Below are positions 35,038 through 48,539 of a stretch of 64,000 nucleotides of DNA, piece by piece (positions within the stretch are counted from its first letter, which is position 1; every line of letters begins with the position of its first letter). A model generated the notes under the pieces. It was given only the letters and a program-made list of their open reading frames with translations. It made no database searches and had not been told where the DNA came from. Made by a program: the position numbers and the translations under genes. Location: the NCBI GenBank assembly GCA_964020975.1, contig OZ026625.1:36271606-36335605 (forward strand), written 5' to 3'. The DNA is from Hermodice carunculata. Taxonomy: Eukaryota > Annelida > Polychaeta > Eunicida > Amphinomidae.

Positions 35038-38000
35038 CAGCGCGTTAATTACACTTTCAAGCAAGGCGTAAGTAACTTTACAAGCGGGGCGTAAAATATT
35101 GCACAAGACATCATATTATATATAAAAATATCTTATATGGAAATTTGGCGGCCTATCATACATATAGTGACTCGCAACAGCAAGTGGCAGAAGTGAAAAC
35201 CGACGGAAAACTCCGTATCCCAGGCGTGTACGTCCATAATGTAAAGCTAGAAAGAACGTGACGAATATATATTCATATTTCGTTCTGACAAGAAATAATC
35301 AGCAAATTAAAAAATTGGCAAAACTGCAATGAGCTTACACCATGCGCAATGCTATGACACGTAGGCAATGATCGCTCATGTATGGTACGGGAAAGGACTC
35401 CGTGAAAGCTATTGTAACGCCCGTCTCCATTCTTCCAGCGATCCTGCTTGTTGGGAAGGGCTCTCTTTGTATACCTTCGGTCAAAGGGTTTAAGCACCCA
35501 TGAATGGGCAATGAACAAGACAAACCGGACAGGCAACTACGTCACAGAAATAAGGAAAATTCACCGGTGATCGACGAAGTGCAAGTACAGACTACAAGAT
35601 GGGAGAATGATTTACGCAATAAACACGACAATATGTGTACAAATCAATGACAATAAACTTTAATTTCAAATTTGAGCGCATCAAAGATGACAAGAGCTAT
35701 TTATCAGTCCCAACATGTAGAGATTAAATACTATACCATATTTACGAACTGTGTTTCTCGTGGTTCTTAGCATAGGTCAGAAACTCATAAGTACATTGGA
35801 TACGGTTCTGGGCGCCCAACAAACAAAAAAGATTAGCACAACTAGAAGTAGTATCTTTATGACCATTAACACAAAAGCACTGATGAACTTAAATAACAAG
35901 GTAAAGGCAGTAACTATTAGATAGTACTGCTTCTTTATAGCTTAGTAGAAAAGTAAAACAAGAGCAGGTGTCATTTTGTGACCTGTAAAAAGTACACGCA
36001 TTACTGATGACCTTGCAAAACTGCCGCAAGAGGATATATGTTGTACCCCTTTACACAAGGCTACTTAAGCGATTACACCAAATGGATGTAAAGAAACTTG
36101 AAATCAAACAAAATGTTTGGGATAAATTAAAGCATGGTTAGCCACATTAATTACTGTGTTGCTTAAAAACAAGTAAATTGTGTAAAGCCGCGTGGAAAAT
36201 AATAAAAATACTATGCATGTAGGCACAGCATAGATAAATTACACAATTACAAAAATGATTGGCATGGTTAAATTTTCGAGTCAATATATGAGTTCTCCTA
36301 ACAGCGACCACTTGAGCCAGTTCAGATGTCGTCGAATAAAGCACAACTGAAGGTGCTGTTGACATGTGGTGCAAGCTGACGCATTTTCAATCTATGATAT
36401 GTTTAGACCTACATCTTTGCTTTGAACAAAATGTTTCAAGCTTCAAAAATAATCTTGCCATCATAGATTCTTCTCAGAACAAATAGCAACTGTCTGAAAA
36501 TGTGATGTAGTCACTCACTTTGCAGACCAAAAAGGTCAGGGCGTCACACATGATGCCAAGTGAATGGGTAATATCTGGTACACTGTGTTCGTGCCCACGG
36601 TAAACTTGATCCCATGATGCTAACCCAAATTCACTTTCATTTTTTTAGGGAGCCAGATATAAGTGGCATAAGTTTGTTCCTGCTTTCCTCAATAGAGAGT
36701 ACATTGTTTTGAAAAAACATTACTCCTAGTCATGAATTCAACACAAGAATGAAAGCAAAGTTAATTACTGGAAAAACACAGAGGGCCAACAATTACCTAA
36801 AATGAACAGTTTCCAATACCAATGTAAAGAAGTAGTTTTCCCTCCGTACTTGAGACAGGCATACACCCATGAAGGGTAACAGCTGGTTTTAAATCAGCCC
36901 TCTCAACTTTGAAATACTCTTTCTTTACTACAGACTTCAGTTGTTCAAAAACTTATGAGCCTAACCACTCAAAACTCCAAATGAATCGTTCCGCCAAAGA
37001 TGAAAAGAGACATGTGAGGGCCTGCCACTTTTCATTCCTCCGGACTTGTCAGTCAGCCAAGAAGACACCAAAAGAAAAAAAGTATACCTATCTCGTTACT
37101 TCCATTATGACTATGAGTGGGAGAACTCAGTCCATAACACAGCATAGCCAGTGAGATATTTATCAAATAGCTTGGAAAACATCACCCATATTCATACATT
37201 TTGAATGAAAGGACTGTCTATCTTATGACCATTAAATCAATCTTTTTGAAATTATCAAAGGTAATGGTATCAAATTTAGCACATAGGCGTTTAAATCACG
37301 GCTGTAAACCTGTAAATTTCCGTTTTTGCAAAAAAAATTAAATCGGAGTGTACAGTGCATGATCCATGTTAAATGAGTAAGTCTGTAAGAAGATTTGCAT
37401 GTCCATATTAGAATAGGATATAGGTGTCCTCGAAGTTTCCTGGCAGCTCCCGTCTAAATGATGGGAATCTGTATACAAACGTTGAGGTAATGTCCAATCA
37501 GTTTTGGATAATTTTAGTGATTGCCAGGGATATGGGAAACTAATTATCTGATTCTTGATAATAAAACTGATTAAGTTTGCAAATTCCTGAGAGCAAATGT
37601 GCATCAGGGGTTTTCTCAGAAACGAGCAAATATTTTTTAATGTCTCAAAAATGAAAAGTTCACGACTTTTATAAATTTCGACAAAATCTGCCGTTTTGCA
37701 TTTTTCTAGCCCTATTGTAAAAATTTTGAAGTTTTAAAAAAGCCCTAATACGTTTTGTTGATACATGTGTTGGGATCATAATGACGTAAATATGACCATT
37801 TTCTCTTGAATATATTTCAAGAAATATTCAAAATTTCACGTATTTTCACTCAAAACACTTATGATTATTTTTGGACGTAAAGGTCCATCTTAAGTGCAGA
37901 CTGATTCTGCAAAGCCTTGTGGTCAATTAAGTATATAGCAATGCATTTTTTGTGGAATTTGGCCCAAGTTGGACTTTATTTAAAACTTTCTGACAGAGTG

Positions 38001-39104
38001 AATTGAACTATTTATATAACTTCAGATTGCCCATCGGATTTTCAAAAACACACATGAAGCCGATTTCGCCAAGCTATATGGAGATCATCAAGTAGCACCA
38101 TCCCCAATGATTTCTATGGAGATTACGCTGATGCACGAATCTACCACCCTAAAAAGTATCAAATTCCACACAAAAGTAATTTCCTGACAACTTGAAACGC
38201 AATTTGGGAAAATACATGGTACCAGAATAGAATAATAAGACGTTCAATACTCTATATATAAATATTTTAGAATAATGGGACTTCGACAGCTCTGTGCTTA
38301 GCTGGCCTGCATGGTCTGAAATAAGACCTTTCGACGTAGATCACTTTCCTTTAAAACCATCATCACGTAAAAGATCTAAGCACTGCCCAAAACTCAATTC
38401 ACTTAAGTTATGTGTCCTTGAGGGGCAGGATCGGCCATGTGTATTTCATTCTGGTCCATTTACAGGACCATTACCTTCTCCAACATTGAAGTTGTAGCCG
38501 AAAATATTATCCTAAAAAACCAAGAAAAGGTACAAGTGACTGATCTCCAGTGAGCCTGACTATATGACATCAAGCTCCCCAATGTCAACTAAGCTGGTCC
38601 TATTCGATGACCTTCACGGTTTGTAGCATCAAAGCCTTCACTCACACAGTTCTGGGTGAATTTTAAATGGAAAATGGCAGGATCCATCATTACCAAGATA
38701 TTAACAAATATACTAACTTGACCTTGCAAGGTAATTCAAGAACACAAATTATCAACACACACATACAAAACCTACAGAAGCCAACAGTCTACTATTGTCA
38801 GAATATAGGCCAATATGTTAGCTTGAACTTTCACGGTCACTCCTGTTCAATATTCAAAACACCGTATTGAAGTCCACCGAGATCTGTCTATCTATATGTA
38901 ATGCGTCTTGGATCCACCATGATCTAAGATATATGCAAGTGCAAATATATCATCTTGACCTTTCAAAAATATATCACCTTAACCTTTCAAAATTTCTCAG
39001 AATCAAAATTAGGAAAATCAAAAGAAAACCCATGACTGCTTTCCAATTTAATGTGTAGTGGATCTAGGATCACCATTATCGAGATACAATAATGCGAAAA
39101 AAGC
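35038..39104. other. Long unassigned stretch
   Basis: No coding region is convincing (the longest frames, ~80-90 codons at 35,273-35,536, 36,909-37,154 and 37,338-37,604, have no domain or splice context). Around 38,680-39,070 the phrases ggatccatcattaccaagat, ggatccaccatgatctaaga and ggatctaggatcaccattat recur, hinting at an old ~190-bp repeat. Confidence 0.3.
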
Positions 39105-39168
39105 AACAAACAAACAAACAAAAAAACCAAAAACAAAAACAAAAACAAAAACAAAAACAAAAACAAAC

Positions 39169-39206
<38 letters not shown>

Positions 39207-39225
39207 CACACAAACAAAAAAACCC
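39105..39225. repeat. (CAAAAA)n and poly(A) tract
   Basis: AACAAA and CAAAAA repeats followed by about 28 As. It could be the tail of a retrotransposed sequence, but nothing upstream supports that. Confidence 0.9.
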
Positions 39226-40562
39226 AAGTATCATCGTGTAGTGAGCAGGTGTAGAGGAGTTCGAGTAAAGGTATATTCACTATGAATAAATGTATTAACT
39301 TGTAAGTATCAAACTCAGAAAAAAATGCAATTATTACAATGCAGGGACCCAATGCATCCAACATCACCTAGTAAACAAAATTTGTTTACCCTGCATAAGG
39401 TATAATTCCAGAAAATTTCCGCATAAACTTAATGACGCTTTTGGCGAGGAAGTAGACAATAGCAAGGGCACACAAGAGTTCAAAACAAAACTTTAGAAAC
39501 AATTTGCAGCGCTACCTACTGACAAATTAAGCTCTAAGGTGAGGCTAAGCACCCCCCAGCGCGCAACAAAATCCATAGTTTGCTAGAATGTGACCATTTG
39601 AAAAATTTGAAAGACGCCTAATCAAGGTTCTTACAAATGTGAAGTGGACCTACGCAACTGTTTTTTGAGAAGGAGAATATGGAAAATAGTTGACACACAA
39701 AAATATATGAACAATGTTGATGTGTGCCGTCAGCTCATGTGGCTGTCATACAAGTTAATATTATAGTAAATAGACACTTTATTGAAATCCTCATGGGAAC
39801 ATATATTTTTATCTGTATTTTTTCTATTAAATGCATTGTCAAAGCAATTCGTGGCTAGCTACTGAGAATCAGCTAATTACGTGTTTAGTGAGTTCTCTCT
39901 TCCAGGATACGCCCTTGTTGAAACAGGAACATAATGCACCAACCCAAGTCATTGTGGTATCCGTGACATAAGATTAACCCGCATATTAGCCAACAGTTTT
40001 TAAGGTTTCGTATGTTATTAACTCTGACTTTTCATTTGACCGCTGATGCAAATACAGAAATGCGAGCATAGCATAAAACCAACATTGATTTTTCCTCGGA
40101 TGACCACATTTGGTGCCTGGAACACTGGTCTCCGTACTCTGACGGCCTGCAATGAAAGGTAAACAATATTTATATAAGATCTGTATGTAATACTAAGTAT
40201 ATATGTGGATGATAATATAAAGTTGATACATTTCTGTACATATTTGCATGTGGCAGTGTATATGTGTACGTGTGTTATTTATGTATTTGAAACGATATTA
40301 TCTTTTCCCAGTACTCCATGGTGCAAGTGATTGCCTCAAGCTCTTTATTAACGTCAGATTTGTTCTGGTGTATATGTATGTCAGCACTGTAAGTGTTAGT
40401 ATGATCTGTACAAACACTGGATGCGGCACTTTCACAGGTTGGTCCATATATGGAGCTGCAGGGAAACCATTGAAGACACACATGCTTTGTTGGTGTGTAG
40501 TCTTTGTTATTATGGTCTCAAAGAATTTCTGAAAAATGCAGACAAAAATACAACAGCAAAAT
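39226..40562. other. Unassigned stretch
   Basis: Overlapping frames on both strands at 40,248-40,594 show no domain. No gene is called. Confidence 0.3.
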
Positions 40563-40769
40563 TCAACGTTGTTTGTTTTCAAAACGATGTACATGTATTA
40601 TGAATTGCGGATACTCTGTTACAATCACTTTAGAGTCAGACAGCTTCAGTACATGCATGGTGCCCGATGCAACATCAAACAGTGAACTAACTGAGTCCAA
40701 TTGCAAAGCATTTGACTCGACAATCATTTTGCGCGTTTCATAACATGCTTGGTGTTCGTACACTATCAT
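40563..40769 (-). CDS. Weak candidate coding exon
   Basis: The minus-strand frame from ATG at 40,769 encodes MIVYEHQACYETRKMIVESN, ALQLDSVSSLFDVASGTMHV and LKLSDSKVIVTEYPQF, 68 residues in all. The composition (balanced charged and hydrophobic residues, no low complexity) is unusual for random AT-rich DNA. There is no clear acceptor or donor and no recognised domain, so it may be a chance frame. Confidence 0.25.
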   Translation of the reverse strand: MIVYEHQACYETRKMIVESNALQLDSVSSLFDVASGTMHVLKLSDSKVIVTEYPQFIIHVHRFENKQR

Positions 40770-41186
40770 ACAAGATCACAATTAATTCAGAATTGTCTTT
40801 TTATACAACCATGCGCGATTAAGGAAAAGATAAGAATATAGTGTATTTTGTAATTTCCAATTTCGCGTTTATAGTTTTGTCAAATTACTCCTCAAACGCC
40901 CCTACATATACCTTTTTCTAGCACATACATTGACAACTGCTGTTACCTATTTCTTAGCCTGGAAATGATGAATGATTTCAGTCTTTTCTTTGCCTATATG
41001 ATGTATATGGTCACTTACTGGTGGTATTTCATATTTACCAAATTGTTAATGGAGATGTTCAGCATCTATAAAGCTCTTGGTTCAATCAAAGTTACTTATA
41101 GGTATCATTTATGGACACATTAGATACATAGCGCCGAAAAGGTAATGCCACAACTGTACCCGATGCCGACACGAAAACAGTCAACC

Positions 41187-41189
<3 letters not shown>
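40770..41189. other. Unassigned stretch
   Basis: No feature recognised. Confidence 0.3.
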
Positions 41190-41244
<55 letters not shown>

Positions 41245-41253
41245 AATATATAC

Positions 41254-41332
<79 letters not shown>
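41190..41332. repeat. (AT)n microsatellite
   Basis: About 140 bp of AT repeats with ATAC interruptions. Confidence 0.97.
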
Positions 41333-42345
41333 CACATTTCCGTGCATATCCAGGATATCAATTTCTGCCACCATAAATATCTGCAAAAGTAGTGGTTTTG
41401 TTACATCACCAGCATCATATAATACATGTCTATTTGACGTACATTGCAGAATATGGGAAATTATCCATCTGCCAGCAGTTTTGAGTCGTATGAATGTTCA
41501 ATATCAAATCAAGACGAATGCAACTAAACTGAGCTGTTGTAGCGCATTAGGTACATATAAAATGGAAGCGTTGTTTGCTTTTTCCCTACAAATTTGAGCA
41601 TGAACATGAAATAATGGCGCGAATGATATAATTTTGAATACATTGAACATTTTATACTATGAAAAACTGGACGACAACTTAAAACAGACAAGAACAAGGG
41701 AATATCTTCCATGTCAGTGGAACTGAATTTCCCCAAACAATATAACAAATGTCTCTAAATATTTATATCGGTTATCATTCTACCCCCTTGATAACTTTAC
41801 CAGGTGGCTTGTTTAAAATTGTAAGAAATATCTCTGAGAATGGCAAAAACTATTTCATTAAACAACCGAAATCATTAAAAGTATAAGGTACTTACGACAC
41901 AAATCTTTGTTACTTGGAGCATATAGCATATAGCATATATTCGGCTCCTTATTCCAGATAATAAAACCCTATGATCACATTAACTTCGTAGTTACATATC
42001 TTTTGAAAAGGAGTCAACTAAATATCATGCAATCATGGAATGCATGATAATGTAAAGGACTTTGTTTAAAATACAATGGTTGTGCAAGTAAGGTTTTAAA
42101 AGTAATTTTGCTGTCATTGTTTGGTTGGAATTTATCTTGGCTACAATCTAGCTCTTATTTTAAGTGAAAGCTTCTGCCAAAGTGTGATATCCAATAGTTA
42201 CCAGATTACAGGGAAATCCTTATCCTTGGGGAGAGGTTCTCCACAGTTCCAGTTCCTATGGTAGGTGCCGAACAGTCTGGTGCAAATTCCACAGAGGTAT
42301 AGTTTGGTTCCAATGTTGTGCTATTAAACACCAAATATACCAATA
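41333..42345. other. Unassigned flank of the LTR retrotransposon
   Basis: No gene is seen. The last four bases before the element, TACT (42,346-42,349), are repeated at its other end. Confidence 0.4.
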
Positions 42346-42349
42346 TACT

Positions 42350-43072
42350 TGCCACCTTTAATTAGGTGATCTAGTGAGAGGTAAATTAGAAGTCCATGGT
42401 TTGGGATCGACCCATCCTTTATTGCCTGCCGTGTCTGTTGTACATAGAAGTCACTCACTCTCGATCTTGTTCTGTTCTCCTCTCCCTTTTCTTTTTCTTA
42501 TTTGTTATCTCTCTAAGCTTACGGCTCCTTATGGATATCTACCAATGGGGTTCACTATTTTCCCCACGTGACTTATTTTAATGTGTGATATTTATTGTAA
42601 ATTTCTCTAAGTTTCCACTAGATGGCACTGTTAAAGATTAATGCTTTTTTTTGAGTTGTCAAATAAACACAAAGGGTGTGACGTCAAACAATAGAATACC
42701 AAATAGCCAAAGGTCCTGTACTCAGGCAAGAGGGTTGTAGAAGCCATAAACTTAAGTAGTGATGTGTTTAGTACGTGCCGTGTCAAAGTTCTGTCTACAG
42801 TTAGATCAACTAACTCACCCATTCTCCTAATAGTCAATTAAATAAGATAATAGAGTTACTGTACGTCTTCAGCGAAAACAATATGATAAGTTTTGGAACA
42901 CAGAGTAACCAAGATTTCCTACACATATCTACTGTCTTGTTGGCACATACTAAGCCCAAGCCTGTTAAAATAATTGTCCATTCTATCACACATTATGAAA
43001 TAACTACTATATAATTTCTTCTACGCATTGCTATTTTATGCCAATTTTCCGTCGCGCGTTTTCAATATGACA
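42350..43072 (-). repeat. 3' LTR of the Ty3/Gypsy element
   Basis: 723 bp. In element orientation it starts TGTCATATTG and ends GGTGGCA. Matches 52,241-52,963 over its entire length. Confidence 0.95.
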
Positions 43073-44034
43073 ATTTTCCTTCGCGCTAATATTGGCGTCC
43101 CGCCAATATATAGTCGCACTAGGGATAGATATCTAAACAGAAAAAGAAAAAGGTTTCAAGCAACATAATGAAAAGTACATTTGGAAAAATGTTTACCTTG
43201 AACATCACACCAAATATATTGAATATATATAGAGCATTGTGGAATATATAGATAAGCTACAGTTATGTGAGAGAATGGATAAATAGAGAAGGTAAATGAG
43301 CACACAATTAGTAAATAATAAATATATATATAGAAAGATTCATGTGTCAATATTAACTGACACGCGTCACTTAGGAATAATATAATTATTAATCATTAAC
43401 AAATCATATGAAATTAATAGAAACTCAGAGCTGAGCGTCAAAAGATTAAGAGCCGAAGCAACTTTGAAGTGATAATTAAAATATAGAAGTAAAGAAAGTT
43501 CAATATCATAGTAAATAGTAGAATGTCAACATGTTCAAGATGTAACTGTTCGTTCGCGCAATTGTCCATCAGCGCATCATAAAAAGATCAAGAGAAAATA
43601 TTAGAATTAAGCAACAAGGTCATAAATATGATGTTAATTATGCATATATGATTATGTAAAAGAGTAAAATAGTATTGATTATGAATATATAGAATAAATA
43701 GTTTGCAGTCACAGAGCAAAACATCGAATATAATAATGATGATCGCGATCGCGTAACTCCATTAAAGATTCCATGATCATCATTGTTAGGATCATCAAGT
43801 TCATGTACAGTAGTTTCATTGGAGCATCACGTAGCACTTGGCGTACTCCGACAACACTTACTTGGCATAACACAAACACGTATACGGCCAAGTATAGTGT
43901 AAATTGACGGTTAGTCATGTTCATTGTATCCATTAAAGCACGTGTAATCCATATATACACAATGTGTACACTTGAGTAGATATCATGTCAACACAGACAG
44001 TTCTCAGCCAGAGAAGATAAAATAGTATCAACCT
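43073..44034 (-). other. Internal 3' region of the LTR element
   Basis: About 960 bp between the env-like region and the 3' LTR. It is AT-rich and mostly non-coding. A short frame at 43,709-43,960 (minus, 83 codons) with a hydrophobic middle part has no recognised identity. A purine-rich run (gcgaaggaaaa) next to the LTR is the likely polypurine tract. Confidence 0.5.
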
Positions 44035-46775
44035 TCATTTTAGGTTTGGGTACATAGGAGCCACCTGGTGCTCAGCCCTATTGCCAGTATTTGATAGCCG
44101 AAGAGCTGCGTTAGGGTCACCCATTAAGCTATAGAGGCATGTTTGGCAATCCAAAGGGCAGAAAAATTTATATTGGAAGCGATTGGCAAGCTCAACCACA
44201 ACGTACAGACTGAAAGAATCATTGAGAAGTCGTTTGAGCCGAAAAGTTTGAAGCCAACTCAGCGATAGTATTAACTGGGGTCGGTAATCTACTTTTGTGC
44301 TCAAATTTGTAATGTTTACATCGGGCCAGTCAAAAGTTATTTTCGGACGAAAGAAACCGTGTATGTGAACATTGGTTATGTTACCAGAAGCTCGGAAATG
44401 ATACGAGGACACACATCCTGGATTTTTCTGTAGTAAGATGTGAATACATTCCTTAAAATTAGTGAGTTCCAAATAAACGCTGGATGTATGAGGCCAAATG
44501 AATATTCTGCTCGTTGTATAGCGCGAAAAAATGAAATATGCCGGAATAGAAATGAAATAGATACAGAAAAAGACCGAAAAATAAGTATTGTCACAATAGT
44601 CATAGCTGAAATCATGTGACAATGTAGACATTGCCAGAGGTTTTTGAGTAAATATTGGGGCAGTTCGAATAGGTGCAGCTTTAGTGTTGGTTATTGCATT
44701 TGTTGTAAGCAGAAGTAAACTTAGAAGTCGATAACGGTAATATAATATACCGAGACCAACCAATGTAATAACGGACAGAACAGAACTAATATACGTAAGA
44801 GTTGAAGTAACAGATGGCCAAAAAGTGCTTGGATCTGGAGGGTCCAAGACAATGGAATCAGCCAGATCGTGAAACACTTGTTTATTATTTCTCACCGCAT
44901 GTACCAAATATTCTAGTTTGTAGTGGAGATTTCTATCTGAAGCCAAAACATGCGATTGTTTGAAAAGTTGAGCGTGGGAAATATGAACATGGGGAAAGTC
45001 TAATTGAGGCGGGAGTCGAAACATGGAATCAGCCAAAATGTGCGAATGATGAGCGTCAGAAAAATACATTTGTATCAGTGCAAGGTTCAAGGGATATAAA
45101 CGAGTGATGTCCGTTGACTGATTGTGACAGGTATTTAATAGCCTAGGTATGAATGCCATAGGCGTGCGCACTATACACTGACAAGGTATCTGAATGAGGC
45201 AAAGATTACAACTAGGTATTGTTTTGATTTTTGATTTACATTGAAGAGTCACTTGCTTTGTATTGGTTACCAAGAAATGGGCGTGGTCTACTTGTTTAAT
45301 GAAAGATATACGTGAATTTGGAAGAAAATGGAATTCACAATATTTTATTATGTTGTCTTTTTGTTGTAGAAACAGGCTAGATACGCAAGATGGTACATCT
45401 GTAGGAGTATAAGGAAAATGGCGAGGGCACTGTTTATGTCCGTGGCCTCGACATGGGGACCAATCAGCTTCGGACAAAGCAATATAGTAATTTTGAGCGT
45501 GTGAAATAGCAAAGTATGCAAATTTACTATGTGTGTTCTCTGTTGCGATGTTGCATTTACAGGTACAGGGAATACATGTACTTGATATATTTCAAAGTAC
45601 GATTTGAAAGAACTGATTTGAATTTGTAATGTGATATACAGAGAATCTTTGTATCGCACACAGGTAAAATCTGCCAAGGTATAATAATAAGAAAGAGACG
45701 TTTGTGTTATATGAAAATCTTTGTGATTTGCAGAAAGGATTGAGGTTATTTTCTGCAACGCCTGTGTAAGTAATTCAGGAGGCAAGATTTCAGGACTCAG
45801 TTTATGTTGTAGTAATAAGTAGTTACCATGTAAAATGTCAGAAAGGCGATTTATTAAAAATGCGCTCATCTGACTTTGCCCACTTAATCGACCGGCAATA
45901 GCTGTATTTGCATACAAAGCCTTCGTCAAGGACCAAATATCATTGCTTAGATTGATCAAATCTTGTGACTGATTTTGAATGGCTTGAGCTGCACGTGAAA
46001 GTCTTACATCTAGTGTATGCAAAGCAGAAGCAAATGTTTCAGACTGTTTTGTGAATGTTGAGGTTAATTTATCAGTGTGTCGGGCTAGAACTTGTATATT
46101 GTGATATAGCTTTTTAATATCTCTGACAGAAGCAGTTCCAAAAACAAAACGAAATAGCTGGCCAAATGGTAAGAGGCTGCGTTTATTGGTGCTAGGCAAG
46201 ATTTTAACTCTCTCGCGTTCAATGTCGGGTATCAAATCACGAATTTCGCTTAATATGTTGTTGGCTTGTTTTCGTGTATTGTGAAATAATTTGGTACTAT
46301 GCCAGATAGCTTGCTGAAATAGTTTACACAAAGCGGTGTCTTTGTTCCAAATTTTCGCACAGACAACTGAAGAGTTAGGTGGATTCAATGGTTGCATTAG
46401 TGGCATTCGAAAAGTGTGCTCCCATGCGTCCCCAGTGAATTGGCTAGTGCCAACAGGGGTAAGATAAACGCCGTAATTTAAGCGTAATACTGGTGAATCA
46501 GCATGGATGCAGGGCATAAACATAGCTAGTACTTCACTCAGGATCAGAGCTCCTACTCCTATATTTTGAGTGGAGAAGCCATGGCCATATGACCTAGTAG
46601 CAGGATCTGGAAATATACAAATGCGGGATGCGCATGAATATGAAATAAATGAAAATAGATAGAAGGGAAAACACTGTAACAGTTTGTTAAAATATTTATT
46701 GTATTTGTCGTAACAAAGTTTGTTCTGCAGGGTCCGAAAAGAAGCTAGAAGAAAAAAAAATAGTTTTAACAACAA
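44035..46775 (-). mobile_element. env-like region of the LTR element (fossil)
   Basis: Long minus-strand frames in this interval encode an envelope-glycoprotein-like product: N-terminal hydrophobic region, a basic site followed by a glycine/phenylalanine-rich stretch, long helical middle part, and a C-terminal hydrophobic anchor-like segment. This layout fits the env (F-type) proteins of errantiviruses. Similarity is by layout and position after integrase; sequence-level homology was not tested. Confidence 0.65.
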
Positions 46776-46959
46776 ATGTTACCAGTGTAGACCTGTTGAA
46801 ATTTTCATGATGTTAAATGTTATGGAAAAGGAAATGAGACAAAAATTATAAGAGATGAACATTATATAATTTGCAACCCTGAACTGGTCATAATAAGCAT
46901 TTATCTGCCTTATAAATATGCATCACAATTGTCTACAAAGAAATACCCAGCAAACAATT

Positions 46960-48510
46960 TATAGATGAAATTGTTTAATTTTGCTGCTTTGAAAAGTACT
47001 TAAGTTGAGGGCGTTTACGCCGATGTCCAGAATAGGTGTATTTAGTATGATATTCACGGATGAGTGCCTGTGCAATATCAGACATTTTGATCCAACTTGG
47101 AGGATCATTTGATTGCCATTTAACTCGATAATATCGACAGGTGCCAATCATTTTTGTACCAAGCAAACGATCTACAGGATGCCACGTGGCAACGTCCTGT
47201 GAAGTCGGCACTTCATCTGTAGTATCAGTGTTCTTGGGCTGAGATTGAGACTTATGAGTCTCTGGTACAGTACGCAATAAACGTGACTGTGGGTCAATGT
47301 AAGGTTTTAATCTATTGGCATTCACAGGCGAAGGGTGTAATTTGTGCGTCTCCATGTGACGAAGTGAAAATGTATAGTTTGGTCCACAATTCACTATATA
47401 ATATGGGCCAATGTATTTATGCACCAGCTTCTTTGATTTTCCCACTGGCACTCTAGGATTATGCAGTAAAACTGCATCTCCTATTTTAAACGTAGGAATT
47501 GCTGCCTTCTTATCATAGTAATGTCTATTTGTGGCCTGTGCTTGTTGCAAGTTAGTTGTTGCTATACTTCTCCCAACTTTAAGTGCTTCTAAGATTTGAT
47601 TGAGATACGTTTGCACACTTGTGGGAAGGGGTGGTTTTGGAATAACACTGATATCAAAGGGTAAATTCATTTCTCTGCCAAATAAGATGTAATAAGGCGA
47701 GTATTTTGTACCAGCACTGGGACTGTTTCTATATGCCATTAGAATTCCCGGAATGAGCTGAGGCCAATTTGATTGTTCTTTGTTACAGTAGGCTCTAATT
47801 GAACGGGCCAAGTTACCACAATATGTTTCAACAGCACTGTTACTCTGTGCATGGTAAGATGACGTATGTGCTCGCTTGACTTTGAACAGTTCACAGAAAG
47901 CTGACACTAACTAAGATAGGAATGCCTTCCCCCTGTCACTAACCAGTGACCTACTAAAACCGTATATAGAGAAAATATCTCTATACAATGCATTGGCAAT
48001 GCTCTTAGCATCTTGATTTTGAAGTGGAATGGCAAAAGGAAAGCGAGAAAATGAATCAACTACGAGCAAGACATATCTAAAGTTTGATGCAACAGGCAGA
48101 GGCCCTAATATGTCAATGTGTAATCTATCAAATGGGCCTTCAATTGGTATTGGTGTCAATGGTGCTGGTTTAAAATGATGGTATCGTTTTATTTTCTGGC
48201 AAGTCTCACAAGACTTGATATAGTCCAAGATATCAGAGTACATTCTTGGCCAGTAATACTTGTTTCTGATGGCCAAAAAAGTGCGGTCAAATCCTAGGTG
48301 TCCCCCACCTAAGAGACTGTCATGATATGCATTTAAGGCTTCAGCACGCATAGTTGGTGGTAGTGCTAATTGACGAATGCACCTAGTCTGAGCACGGACT
48401 TTCTTTGATCTAGGGGTGTAAATGTGATACAAGACGGTATCATCCAAAATGTATTGGTCTGCTTCAGCAACAATTTTTATAGCAGCTTGTTTGTTATCTG
48501 GTAACAAGCC
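46960..48510 (-). mobile_element. Integrase region of the LTR element (fossil)
   Basis: Shows an N-terminal His-Cys zinc-binding region, the central catalytic core with its Asp-Asp-Glu layout, and a C-terminal chromodomain-like or GPY/F-like tail rich in basic residues. It follows RNase H as in Ty3/Gypsy elements. Confidence 0.9.
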
Positions 48511-48539
48511 CTCTGACAGATATGTATATATATATCTTT

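Noticed and set aside
38987-39367. 126-codon Phe-rich minus-strand frame
   Set aside because: Created by the poly(A)/CAAAAA tract.
42374-42581. Short plus-strand frames in the LTRs (also 52,265-52,472)
   Set aside because: Antisense to the LTR and present in both copies only because the LTRs are duplicates; no protein features.
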